Shown here in pieces: positions 54,262-64,000 of a stretch of 64,000 bases of DNA. Source of the stretch: Methanobacterium sp. UBA44 (GTDB lineage Archaea; Methanobacteriota; Methanobacteria; Methanobacteriales; Methanobacteriaceae); NCBI GenBank assembly GCA_002494885.1, contig DACV01000009.1, positions 132,626-196,625 on the forward strand, given 5' to 3'. Under the pieces are notes generated by a model. That model was given only the letters and a program-made list of their open reading frames with translations, searched no databases and was not told where the DNA came from. Every line of letters starts with the position of its first letter. The stretch's first letter is position 1. A program made the position numbers and the translations under genes.

Positions 54262-55512
54262 TTACTGCTTTCTAATTCCAAAGAAGTTAATTGCACCTAT
54301 AAGGTCTTCAAAAGCGATTAATTCACTTTTTAAGACATCGTTTTGGCTTAAAGTCCCGCTCATTTCTCCATCTACACTTAGTTTATCAGGACCTCGTGCC
54401 ACAATCCTATTCACACCGTCACGGCTTAATACTTCTTCAGCCACTTTATCATGCACAAAAGCACGGCCTGGAATCAGAATTGTTTCTTTTACCTGGCTTA
54501 AATCAACTTCTTCTAAATCTTTTTGAGTAACTAGGCATCCAATGTCCTGATCAACAGCAACCACGTTTACAAGGTCTGAAGCTTCAATATTTTCTATAAT
54601 TTTTTCAATAAAAGGAGCTGCAATATTACTGGTTAATATGGTAGCTTCGGAAGTTATAGGGGACAATATATCCAGATATTCTCTATTTTTATCCTTGGAG
54701 ATTGCAAATGGCGAATCATTTTCAGGATCACAAATAGGAGTACCTGTAACTCTAAAACTGAATTCATCGTTAATTTTTCTAACTAAAGCCTCAAATTCAT
54801 CAAGAGAATGAGGGGCCACGTCTTTGAGTATTGGCTCATTACCCAATATCAAACCTTGATTGTGATAATTTGCAAAACGCATCAATATAAAGGCCTTAGC
54901 ACCCCATTCTTCCAGATCAGCACATGTTTTCAGCAGTTCTTCGCCATCATTTACCCCTGGAACTATCACCGAAGCAGCATGTACTTCGGAGCTTTCACAG
55001 AAAGTTTTAAGGGCTTTAAGTGATTCTTCAGGAGTTTTATCATTTACCCATTCCCTTCTGATTTCTGGATTTGTTGAAAAGACAGTAAAAGTTATTTCAT
55101 CTACTCCTCTGGAAATAAGCTCATCTGCCATCTTAGCATCATCAATACCTTTACCGCTTGTATATCCAAGGTGTATAGGCAATCCAAAGTCCGAAAATGC
55201 CGAAACAACATCAAAAAGATGGGGATAGCAACTTACATCTCCTCCTCCGCTGATATTAACTTTGAGATCTGCATCACGATAGTTTCCAAGCATTAGAGTG
55301 CTTTGCACGGAACTTACCACAAAAAATGGTGGTAGAAATTCGTTAGTGGTTTCTCTAATTCCTGTTGTGCAGTTATCACACCCAATTTTACCAAGAGAAC
55401 AGTTCTTACAACCAAAAGCTTCTACACCTTTGACTTTCCTAAAATAACAATACTTGCAGAAACCTCTGCAATCTTTACCTGGTATTCCACCTACATCTGC
55501 TACAATTTGCAT
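54262..55512 (-). CDS. mmp10: Methyl-coenzyme M reductase arginine methyltransferase Mmp10
   Basis: 416 residues if ATG 55512 is the start (MQIVADVGGIPGKDCRGFCKYCYF). An in-frame ATG 19 codons upstream lies upstream of the start site predicted from a TATA box (55574-55581) and is less likely. A cobalamin-dependent radical SAM enzyme that C-methylates the McrA arginine near the active site. Cluster motif CRGFCKYCYF, extra cysteines FGCKNCSLGKIGCDNCTTG, then NISGGGDVSCYPHL and GVNDGEELLKTC. It points away from the mcr operon 0.8 kb off; its target arginine, R271 of McrA, is conserved. Confidence 0.93.
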   Translation of the reverse strand: MQIVADVGGIPGKDCRGFCKYCYFRKVKGVEAFGCKNCSLGKIGCDNCTTGIRETTNEFLPPFFVVSSVQSTLMLGNYRDADLKVNISGGGDVSCYPHLFDVVSAFSDFGLPIHLGYTSGKGIDDAKMADELISRGVDEITFTVFSTNPEIRREWVNDKTPEESLKALKTFCESSEVHAASVIVPGVNDGEELLKTCADLEEWGAKAFILMRFANYHNQGLILGNEPILKDVAPHSLDEFEALVRKINDEFSFRVTGTPICDPENDSPFAISKDKNREYLDILSPITSEATILTSNIAAPFIEKIIENIEASDLVNVVAVDQDIGCLVTQKDLEEVDLSQVKETILIPGRAFVHDKVAEEVLSRDGVNRIVARGPDKLSVDGEMSGTLSQNDVLKSELIAFEDLIGAINFFGIRKQ

Positions 55513-56193
55513 GTTATCTACTTTTGTTTTGGTTACATAAATGTTCGAAAAACTTAATTTTATCCACATTCTTTATTATAAACGGCTAAATTTGCTATTT
55601 GAAGAATATACTACTTATTAACCATAAAACAGGATAAAATATTTCTAAATTTTCATTATTTAATTTTTATATTGTATATAATCAAATCATATAAATTTTT
55701 TCCTGATTTAAAAATAAAAGTTATAAAAATAATGATTTGCTATTACCAAACATTTAATCATTTTTCGTATTTTCTTATTTTGGATATTTCAATGTCGTAT
55801 TTGTAAAATTGGAATATTTCTGTAAAGTATAACTATAAATTTTTTAAAAATCTATTATTTTAATTCTCAATTAAAACAATAAATCTCTGGATAAGGTTTA
55901 TTACTAATTTATTAGAGATTTTTTTTACTTCAGATAATGAATAACTTCTAATAGAGGAATTAATCAAGAAATGGTGATATTTAATCATAACTTTGAAACT
56001 AAAAACTGGATTATCATATAAACTAAAAATATAGTAAAAAAATACGTAAACTAGTTTGAATGAGATTCAAAACACATAAAATAAACTGTTTTTATAAAAA
56101 AAGCATTTTATCACGTCAAAAATTCACAAGCTATACTAAAAATAAATTGGAAGATTATGCCTTATAAATTTTTCTACTTGAATCAGAAAGAAA
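55513..56193. other. AT-rich region upstream of mcr and mmp10
   Basis: No gene seen. It holds the mmp10 promoter near 55575 and a TTTGAAT-GAG-ATTCAAA palindrome (56055-56071) about 140 bases before the mcr TATA box, a possible operator. The rest is AT-only DNA, as often found before highly expressed genes. Confidence 0.5.
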
Positions 56194-56194
56194 G

Positions 56195-56338
56195 TTTAAT
56201 AATATATATATCACAAATGAAGTCTCGTATATCAATATGTACCAAAAGGATTCCTTATAAAAGAACATGGCACAGCCAAATTTTCTAGGAAGATTGTTAC
56301 AGTAAATTGATGTGCAAAAATTTCTCAGGAGGGAAAAA
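56195..56338 (+). promoter_or_regulatory. mcr operon promoter and long leader
   Basis: TTTAATAATATATATA (56195-56210) is a strong TATA region; transcription is expected near 56231, leaving a leader of about 105 bases. AGGAGGG (56327-56333) precedes ATG 56339 by five to six bases. No other gene starts in the leader. Confidence 0.6.
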
Positions 56339-57664
56339 ATGGCAAGATTTGAAGATAAGATCGACTTGTACGACGACAGAGGCAACCTTGTTGAAGAACA
56401 AGTTCCAATAGAAGCCCTAAGTCCATTGAGAAACCCAGCGATCAAGCGTATCGTCCAGGGTATCAAAAGGACAATAGCAGTGAACCTCGAAGGTATAGAA
56501 AACTCTCTAAAAACCGGAAAGGTCGCTGGTGGTAAAATATTAGGAAGAGAAATGGATCTCGACATAGTCGGAAATGCAGAAGCCATAGCACAAGAAGCAA
56601 AAGAAATGATTCTTGTAGAAGAAGGTGACGACACTAATGTAGAACTTCTAGCAGGTGGAAAGAGAGTTTTAGTTCAATTACCAACTGCAAGATTTGAATC
56701 AGCAGCTGAATATTCAGCAACTTCTTTAGTAACTGCATCAGCATTTATCCAGGCTATTATCAACCAATTTGATGTCAGTATGTACGACGCAAACGTGGTA
56801 AAAGCAGCAGTATTAGGTAGATACCCACAAACCGTTGAATACGCAGGTGGAAACATAGCTACCATGCTTGACGTACCTCAGAAATTAGAAGGTCCAGGAT
56901 ATTCCTTAAGGAACATTATGGTCAACCACGTTGTTGCAGCAACCCTCAAAAACACAATGCAATCAGCAGCTTTATCCAGCATCCTCGAACAATCAGCTAT
57001 GTTTGAAATGGGAGATGCAGTAGGAAGATTCGAAAGAATGCACCTTCTCGGTTTAGCTTACCAGGGAATGAATGCAGACAACTTAGTATACAATCTCGTA
57101 AAAGACAACGGTAAAGAAGGAACTGTTGGATCTGTAATAAATGACATAGTCACAAAAGCAGAAGAAGACGGTATCATTGGTGTTGAAAAAACATTAGGCG
57201 ATTTCAAAGTATACGGAACAGACGACTTAGCTAAATGGAATGCATACAACGCAGCAGGATTAATAGCAGCTACAATGGTTAACCAAGGTGCTGCAAGAGC
57301 TGCACAAGGTGTATCATCCACATTAGTATACTACAACGACGTTATTGAATTTGCAACAGGATTACCTAGTGTAGACTTTGGTAAAGTTGAAGGTACAGCA
57401 GTAGGATTCTCCTTCTTCAGTCACTCTATCTACGGTGGAGGTGGACCTGGTATCTTTAACGGTAACCACATCGTTACAAGACACAGTAAAGGATTTGCTA
57501 TACCATGCGTAGCAGCCGCAATGGCTCTTGACGCAGGTACACAGATGTTCTCCCCAGAATCTACATCAGGACTAATTAAGGATGTATACAGCCAAGTCCC
57601 TGAATTTAGAGAACCACTAAAATACGTAAACGAGGCAGCTGCACAAATCAAAAACGATATTTAG
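56339..57664 (+). CDS. mcrB: Methyl-coenzyme M reductase, beta subunit
   Basis: 441 residues from ATG 56339; the ATG nine codons upstream is before the ribosome site. It forms, with McrA and McrG, the enzyme that makes methane from methyl-coenzyme M and coenzyme B. The N-terminus MARFEDKIDLYDDRGNLVEEQVPIEALSPL, the GRYPQTVEYAGGN segment and the FFSHSIYGGGGPGIFNGNHIVTRHSKGFAIPC active-site region all match McrB. Codon use is biased to AAC, GAC and ACA, as for a highly expressed gene. First gene of mcrBDCGA, which identifies isoenzyme I (the mrt operon lacks C). Confidence 0.97.
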   Translation: MARFEDKIDLYDDRGNLVEEQVPIEALSPLRNPAIKRIVQGIKRTIAVNLEGIENSLKTGKVAGGKILGREMDLDIVGNAEAIAQEAKEMILVEEGDDTNVELLAGGKRVLVQLPTARFESAAEYSATSLVTASAFIQAIINQFDVSMYDANVVKAAVLGRYPQTVEYAGGNIATMLDVPQKLEGPGYSLRNIMVNHVVAATLKNTMQSAALSSILEQSAMFEMGDAVGRFERMHLLGLAYQGMNADNLVYNLVKDNGKEGTVGSVINDIVTKAEEDGIIGVEKTLGDFKVYGTDDLAKWNAYNAAGLIAATMVNQGAARAAQGVSSTLVYYNDVIEFATGLPSVDFGKVEGTAVGFSFFSHSIYGGGGPGIFNGNHIVTRHSKGFAIPCVAAAMALDAGTQMFSPESTSGLIKDVYSQVPEFREPLKYVNEAAAQIKNDI

Positions 57665-57693
57665 ATAATCCAAACTTGGGGGCATAACAGTAA

Positions 57694-58137
57694 ATGGATA
57701 TTGAGATATTTCCACACAGATTATTAAACACTGATACCGCTGAAAGATTGTTAAACGATCTTGACAGCTTAGAAGGTATCAGAAGAATGGTTATACAAGG
57801 ACCAAGACTCACTCCAGTAGAAGAAGGAGGCCCAGAGCACAGAACTATGGTACTTAAAGGCGAAGAAGTGACTATACAAGTTAAACCTGGCCGAATACTC
57901 ATGGAAATCGATTCAGAAGAAATCATTGAAGAAATTAGAGAAAAATGTGAAGAGAATATACCATTTGGATATAACATCCATGTGGGGCGCTTCATAAGGA
58001 AACAGAAAACAGTTTCTGACACTCTTAAATATGGTGAGAAACTAGAGGAAATTTCTGAAGAAATGGTTGGATTAACTGACCAGAACGCACAATTGGGTGA
58101 CAGAGCCAAAATACTCAAAAGGAAAAAAGAAGAATGA
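57694..58137 (+). CDS. mcrD: MCR operon protein D (assembly factor)
   Basis: 147 residues. It starts MDIEIFPHRLLNTDTAERLLNDLDSL and has VTIQVKPGRILMEID and FGYNIHVGRFIRKQKTVSDTLKYG, as in McrD. It is not part of the mature enzyme; it binds unassembled MCR and is thought to be a chaperone. Start ATG 57694 follows GGGGG; it ends in ATGA with mcrC, a 4-base overlap that couples translation. Confidence 0.95.
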   Translation: MDIEIFPHRLLNTDTAERLLNDLDSLEGIRRMVIQGPRLTPVEEGGPEHRTMVLKGEEVTIQVKPGRILMEIDSEEIIEEIREKCEENIPFGYNIHVGRFIRKQKTVSDTLKYGEKLEEISEEMVGLTDQNAQLGDRAKILKRKKEE

Positions 58138-58731
58138 TTGGCAAAGGTACACACATAGTGGATTGCAGAGAAACAATGGGATTGGGCGAAGGAGGAGGAA
58201 TTGCCCAAAGAGGAACATTTGCACAGAGTGGAAGCGATGTATTAGCAATAGCAATGTCTCCTGGAAGGAGGCACATAACAAAACCAGTTTGCGAAATAAC
58301 ATTCGCATTACGGGAAGCAAACATAATGACAAGTACTCTCGTGTTAAATGCCGGAGCAGGTATACCACATGATGCTCCAGCAGCAGGAGGCGGTAGTCTT
58401 ATGGGACTTACTCCTAAAGAAATAGAGCAAATAAATTTACATAAACTTATAGTGGTACATCTAGGCGGTGTGAAGCATCACATCACTTATAAAGCCCGGT
58501 TAATACTAAGACATGTAGAGAAACCTTGCGTAGTAATATGTGAATATCCTGTTGACTTTGAAGATTTTGCAAAAATTGGTGTAAAAACTAAAGCTGTAAT
58601 GCCCGAAGAGCCTAAAACAAAAGGTGAAATTGTGGATATAATAAGCGGCGTAATTAGAGGAGAAACAGCCCCCCAAGAAAAGTTGGATGAGATAATAAAA
58701 AAAGTTAGATTAGCATTAGGAGGTCATGATA

Positions 58732-58760
<29 letters not shown>
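58134..58760 (+). CDS. mcrC: MCR operon protein C (activation complex)
   Basis: 208 residues. MIGKGTHIVDCRETMGLGEGGGIAQRGTFAQ at the start, SPGRRHITKPVCEITFALREANIMTSTLVLNAGAGIPHDAP, then LTPKEIEQINLHKL. McrC belongs to the protein complex that, with MMP7, MMP3 and A2, reductively activates MCR using ATP. Its presence between mcrD and mcrG marks this as the mcr (isoenzyme I) operon. The last 29 bases overlap mcrG. Confidence 0.95.
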
Positions 58761-59481
<721 letters not shown>

Positions 59482-59498
59482 TCAGGAGGGTGATTAAT

Positions 59499-61150
<1,652 letters not shown>

Positions 61151-61151
<1 letters not shown>

Positions 61152-61178
61152 ATAGGTGTTACAAACACCTATTTTTTT
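61151..61178 (+). terminator. Hairpin terminator between mcrA and mtrE
   Basis: AATAGGTGTT-ACA-AACACCTATT (61151-61173), a perfect 10-bp stem with a 3-nt loop, runs into a T tract to 61178. It starts at the last base of the mcrA stop codon and looks like an intrinsic terminator; mtrE begins 29 bases later. Confidence 0.8.
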
Positions 61179-61206
61179 ATTTTATTTAAAAACAAGGAGG
61201 ACTAAT

Positions 61207-62088
61207 ATGGTAGTAGACCCTATGATTACAGGATTAGGTGTTGTTGCCCTTATGGGGGCTGCCGCAACTATTGCAGGTGCTGCAGAGGATCTTGAGTCTG
61301 ATGTAGGTTCAATGAGTAACCCAAACTCTCAGGTACAATTGGCTCCGCAAATGGGTAACCTTCATAGAATGTTTAACAAGGCTGTGTCTGGTGAACCAGT
61401 TCTATGGGGTACAATGGTAGGTATAGCAGGTTCTATAGCAGCTATCCTTATGGGAAGTTTGCCTGTTATAATGGCAATAGCTGTAGGAGCTTTCATAGCT
61501 GCATTAGTACATGCTGCATATGCGACAACAGCACACATGGGAAGAATAGTAAGTCAATCTCAATTTAATCAACCACTTTATCTGGATGTTATCACATCTC
61601 ATTTAGGCCCAATAGCTGGTCATGGATTTTTAGTAACATTCAGTATTGTAGGATTATCATATCTTATGACATTACCTATACCAGGTTTTGCTCACCCATT
61701 CCCATTACCTCTACTTGCGGTACTTTGGGGAATAACCATTGGTGCTATAGGTTCATCAACTGGTGACGTTCACTACGGTGCAGAAAGAGAATATCAGCAC
61801 TTACCATTTGGTGGAGGTATTCCAGTTTCATCACACGGTGACATAACAAGAAAAGCAGAATTAGGCGCAAGAAACTCTATTGACGTTGTAAACTTCTGTG
61901 CTAAATTTGGAGGACCACTTACAGGATTGTGTTTCGGACTAATTGTATTCTTCAGCTTCTGGATAACCATTGTTTTCGGATTAGTTGGAGGAATAATTGC
62001 AGGTATTGTTATTGTCTTGATATTGATACTCCTGAACGGCAGAATAGAATCATTCGCAAGAAATACATACGGTCCATATGAGGAATAA
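61207..62088 (+). CDS. mtrE: Tetrahydromethanopterin S-methyltransferase, subunit E
   Basis: 293 residues from ATG 61207, behind AGGAGG; an upstream in-frame ATG falls in the terminator. The Mtr complex moves the methyl group from methyl-tetrahydromethanopterin to coenzyme M and pumps Na+. MtrE is a membrane subunit with about seven segments. Marks: VDPMITGLGVVALMGAAATIAGAAEDLESDVGSMSNPNSQVQLAPQMG, then SQFNQPLYLDVITSHLGPIAGHGF and GSSTGDVHYGAEREYQHLPFGGG. First gene of the mtr operon, directly after mcr as in other Methanobacteriales. Confidence 0.97.
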   Translation: MVVDPMITGLGVVALMGAAATIAGAAEDLESDVGSMSNPNSQVQLAPQMGNLHRMFNKAVSGEPVLWGTMVGIAGSIAAILMGSLPVIMAIAVGAFIAALVHAAYATTAHMGRIVSQSQFNQPLYLDVITSHLGPIAGHGFLVTFSIVGLSYLMTLPIPGFAHPFPLPLLAVLWGITIGAIGSSTGDVHYGAEREYQHLPFGGGIPVSSHGDITRKAELGARNSIDVVNFCAKFGGPLTGLCFGLIVFFSFWITIVFGLVGGIIAGIVIVLILILLNGRIESFARNTYGPYEE

Positions 62089-62100
62089 GGAGGTTATTTA

Positions 62101-62805
62101 ATGGATCCATTATTATTAATCGGCGCTATCACTGCAGGCGGAATTTTAATTGGTGGAGGTGTCCACTTTATACCAGTAGGTGGTGCTCCAGCAGCTATAG
62201 CTACAGCTACAGGTGTTGGTACAGGTACCGCTATGCTTGCAGCAGGTGCCGGTCTAACAGGACTTATAACAGCAGCAGCGATGACAGGACAACCATTATG
62301 GATAATCCTTGCATCAGGTGCAGTCGGATCAATGCTCATGATTGGTATAACCATGCTAGTGGGTAACCTCATCTATGTTTATGGTGTAGGTTGTGTTCCT
62401 GTATCAGCTAAAGTTGATGTTGACCCAATCACAAAATTAGAACAATCAAAATATGTTACACCAGGTACTGAAGGTCACGGAATTCCAACCGTTTGTTTTG
62501 TAAGCGGTATAATTGGAGGTGCTCTTGGTGGTATTGGTGGAGGACTAATCTACTATGCGCTTAACAGTTCACTTGCAGGAATAGCTTCTTATGGAGTAAC
62601 CGGTGCAGCTGCAGTTGCAGGAATATTTGCAGTAGGTATCTTCTTTATAAATGCGGTTGTAGCTTCATATAACATTGGTGGTACTATAGAAGGGTTCCAC
62701 GACCCTAAATTTAAGAGATTACCAAGGGGAATTCTTGCAAGTTTAATTGTATCACTTGTAACTGGTATTGTAGCAATATTATTAGTATATGGAGGTGTCT
62801 TCTAA
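62101..62805 (+). CDS. mtrD: Tetrahydromethanopterin S-methyltransferase, subunit D
   Basis: 234 residues. Membrane subunit of the Na+-pumping Mtr complex with about six hydrophobic segments. Marks: ITAGGILIGGGVHFIPVGGAPAAIATATGVGTG, VYGVGCVPVSAKVDVDPITKLEQ, and TPGTEGHGIPTVCFVSGIIGGALGGIGGG. Start ATG 62101 follows GGAGGTTATTTA. The stop TAA shares its last A with the ATG of mtrC (TAATG), so the two are coupled. Confidence 0.97.
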   Translation: MDPLLLIGAITAGGILIGGGVHFIPVGGAPAAIATATGVGTGTAMLAAGAGLTGLITAAAMTGQPLWIILASGAVGSMLMIGITMLVGNLIYVYGVGCVPVSAKVDVDPITKLEQSKYVTPGTEGHGIPTVCFVSGIIGGALGGIGGGLIYYALNSSLAGIASYGVTGAAAVAGIFAVGIFFINAVVASYNIGGTIEGFHDPKFKRLPRGILASLIVSLVTGIVAILLVYGGVF

Positions 62806-63620
62806 TGTCAGCAGTAGGAGGAGGCCCTGGAGGTGCAGCCGTACCTGCATCACAAACTATGGCACTCGGAATTATAGGCGGACTGGTGGGTATTTACCTT
62901 TTACCGTTTATTGGCCCAACATTCGGTGCAATTACAGCAGCACTTGGTGCTGTGGCAGCAATTATATGGGGGGCTGATGCAATAAGAAGAGTTGCAAGCT
63001 ATGGTTTAGGTACTGGTGTACCATCCATAGGATACATGTCACTTGCTATAGGTATAGTTGGTGCTTTAGCAGGACTGGCAGGTGTATTTCTATTTGGCCC
63101 AGCATTTGGATTAGGTGGCCCAATCGTTGGATTTGTTCTTGCAGTAATTATAGGTGCTATAGTGGCAATAATTGGTAAACAAGTAATTAAAATGAAAATA
63201 CCAGTTCTCGTTCAATGTACCGCTGAACTTTCAGGTGCAGCAGCATTATCCGTACTCGGATTTTCTGCAGCCATAGCTGGAAGCATCTACATGCCACAAA
63301 TATTAATTACAGTTGTTTCAACAGGTTTTATAGGATTACTATTCATCATGAATACAATGGCAATACAGCACCCATTCAATGCATGTTTAGGACCAAATGA
63401 AAACCAAGCAAGAACTTTAAAACTCGCTGCAACCACAGCTTTTCTAGCCATGGCAATAGTAGGAATACTTGCAATTGCAACAACACCAACATGGTGGTTA
63501 ATTGCATTAATCGGTGCTATTGGATGGTTCATTTCAATGAGTAGCTTTACAAAAGCATCTCTTGATGAAGCTGCATCAGTTAAATGGACAGGAATCTGGC
63601 CAAAAGAGGAGGAACATTAA
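62805..63620 (+). CDS. mtrC: Tetrahydromethanopterin S-methyltransferase, subunit C
   Basis: 271 residues, seven or eight membrane segments. Marks: MSAVGGGPGGAAVPASQTMALGIIGGLVGIYL, LGAVAAIIWGADAIRRVASYGLGTGVPSIGYMS, and PFNACLGPNENQARTLKLA. It belongs to the membrane part of Mtr that forms the Na+ path with D and E. It begins at the TAATG overlap with mtrD and ends 12 bases before mtrB, which has its own AAGGAGG. Confidence 0.97.
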   Translation: MSAVGGGPGGAAVPASQTMALGIIGGLVGIYLLPFIGPTFGAITAALGAVAAIIWGADAIRRVASYGLGTGVPSIGYMSLAIGIVGALAGLAGVFLFGPAFGLGGPIVGFVLAVIIGAIVAIIGKQVIKMKIPVLVQCTAELSGAAALSVLGFSAAIAGSIYMPQILITVVSTGFIGLLFIMNTMAIQHPFNACLGPNENQARTLKLAATTAFLAMAIVGILAIATTPTWWLIALIGAIGWFISMSSFTKASLDEAASVKWTGIWPKEEEH

Positions 63621-63632
63621 GGAGGAATCAAC

Positions 63633-63938
63633 ATGGTCGAAATGTTACCTATAGTTACAATAGCTCCGGAATTAAACCTAACCCTTGATCCTTCCACTGG
63701 TAGAGTGGGAGCAGGGATGAAAGGTGCAGTATTAGTATCCATGGACGATATAAATGCAGAAATAAGTACTTTAGAGGCTGCAGCAGATGACCTAATGAAT
63801 TCATTAGACCCTACATCTACTTCAAATAATTCTTATCCTGGAAGGGAAGGAGTATACCTTACCGCAGGAAAGTTAACAAACGTAGTATACGGGTTTTTAT
63901 TAGGACTTGTACTGCTGATTGCCGCATTTGCAATATAG
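63633..63938 (+). CDS. mtrB: Tetrahydromethanopterin S-methyltransferase, subunit B
   Basis: 101 residues with one C-terminal membrane anchor (VVYGFLLGLVLLIAAFAI). Marks: PELNLTLDPSTGRVGAGMKGAVLVSMDDINAEI and SYPGREGVYLTAGKLTNV. A small subunit of the Mtr complex of unknown exact role. Start ATG 63633 follows AAGGAGGAATCAAC. Its stop overlaps the ribosome site of mtrA. Confidence 0.95.
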   Translation: MVEMLPIVTIAPELNLTLDPSTGRVGAGMKGAVLVSMDDINAEISTLEAAADDLMNSLDPTSTSNNSYPGREGVYLTAGKLTNVVYGFLLGLVLLIAAFAI

Positions 63939-63950
63939 GAGGTGTTATGA

Positions 63951-64000
63951 GTGGCTGATAAAAAAGAACCAGCAGATGGATGGCCTGTAATTAATGGGGA
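63951..64000 (+). CDS. mtrA: Tetrahydromethanopterin S-methyltransferase, subunit A (3' partial)
   Basis: Starts at GTG 63951, eight bases after AGGAGG, with codons for MADKKEPADGWPVINGE, the normal MtrA N-terminus, and runs off the window. MtrA carries the corrinoid cofactor that holds the methyl group. An out-of-frame ATG at 63947 nearer the ribosome site opens a three-codon frame (ATG AGT GGC TGA) whose stop overlaps this start. Confidence 0.93.
   Translation, partial: MADKKEPADGWPVING

Noticed and set aside
55569..55571. ATG 55569 as start of mmp10
   Set aside because: The TATA box at 55574-55581 predicts transcription from about 55550, after this ATG, and the family normally starts just before the VDVGGIPGKDC segment.

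Overview
The window is from the chromosome of a mesophilic methanogenic archaeon of the order Methanobacteriales, most like the genus Methanobacterium. The reasons are a methyl-coenzyme M reductase operon (mcrBDCGA) followed directly by the methyltransferase operon (mtrEDCBA...), coenzyme F420 and methanopterin biosynthesis genes, and secreted proteins with pseudomurein-binding repeats (pseudomurein walls occur only in this group and Methanopyrus). TATA-box promoters, some apparently leaderless, and GGAGG/GGTGAT-type ribosome sites are also typical. The DNA is very AT-rich, with AT-only intergenic stretches.

Layout. 1-7 kb: end of an RCK (K+ regulation) gene with a triple repeat, a small zinc-ribbon gene broken by a hairpin-rich insertion, a MuF-like zinc-ribbon gene, ftr, a PAS histidine kinase, a flippase-like membrane protein and a phosphodiesterase. 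7-12 kb: a TRAM gene with a 5' stem-loop, a slipin, trkH/trkA potassium uptake, and membrane and MBL hydrolases. 12.6-12.9 kb: intron-containing tRNA-Trp and tRNA-Cys. 13-21 kb: DASS transporter, a decayed universal stress protein, PAS sensor, frameshifted proC-like gene, lone receiver domain, second trkH. 21-26 kb: mptA-DUF-cofG operon, HDAC-like and HIT proteins. 26-32 kb: MFS exporter, twin UbiA prenyltransferases, a gerW/DUF2953 cluster flanked by hairpin elements, an Lrp regulator. 33-36 kb: trm1 and a CPBP protease. 36.7-46.4 kb: cell-wall and secreted proteins (PMBR-M14, PMBR-endoisopeptidase, M14-like), a Nudix pseudogene, an HsdR C-terminal-domain gene, an aminotransferase and a tRNA thiolation gene. 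46.7-55.5 kb: GTPase, TraB, comB, second TRAM gene, MMP7, Mmp10. 55.5-64 kb: a long AT-rich promoter region, then mcr and mtr.

How the genes fit together. Ftr, Mcr and Mtr are core methanogenesis steps. Mmp10 (methylates an McrA arginine), MMP7 and McrC (MCR activation) serve MCR; MptA, CofG and ComB start or make the cofactors tetrahydromethanopterin, F420 and coenzyme M. The accessory part is rich in decay: four broken genes, one of them from a 145-bp hairpin element with a 4-bp target duplication.

The most notable new-looking signals are: (1) the hairpin-array element family, with a restorable insertion site; (2) matching 5'-terminal stem-loops plus an identical start context in the two TRAM genes; (3) a box C/D guide RNA in the tRNA-Trp intron predicted to target C34; (4) four genes whose best-placed start codon is ACG, ATA or ATT. 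All calls come from reading the sequence; no database search was run.
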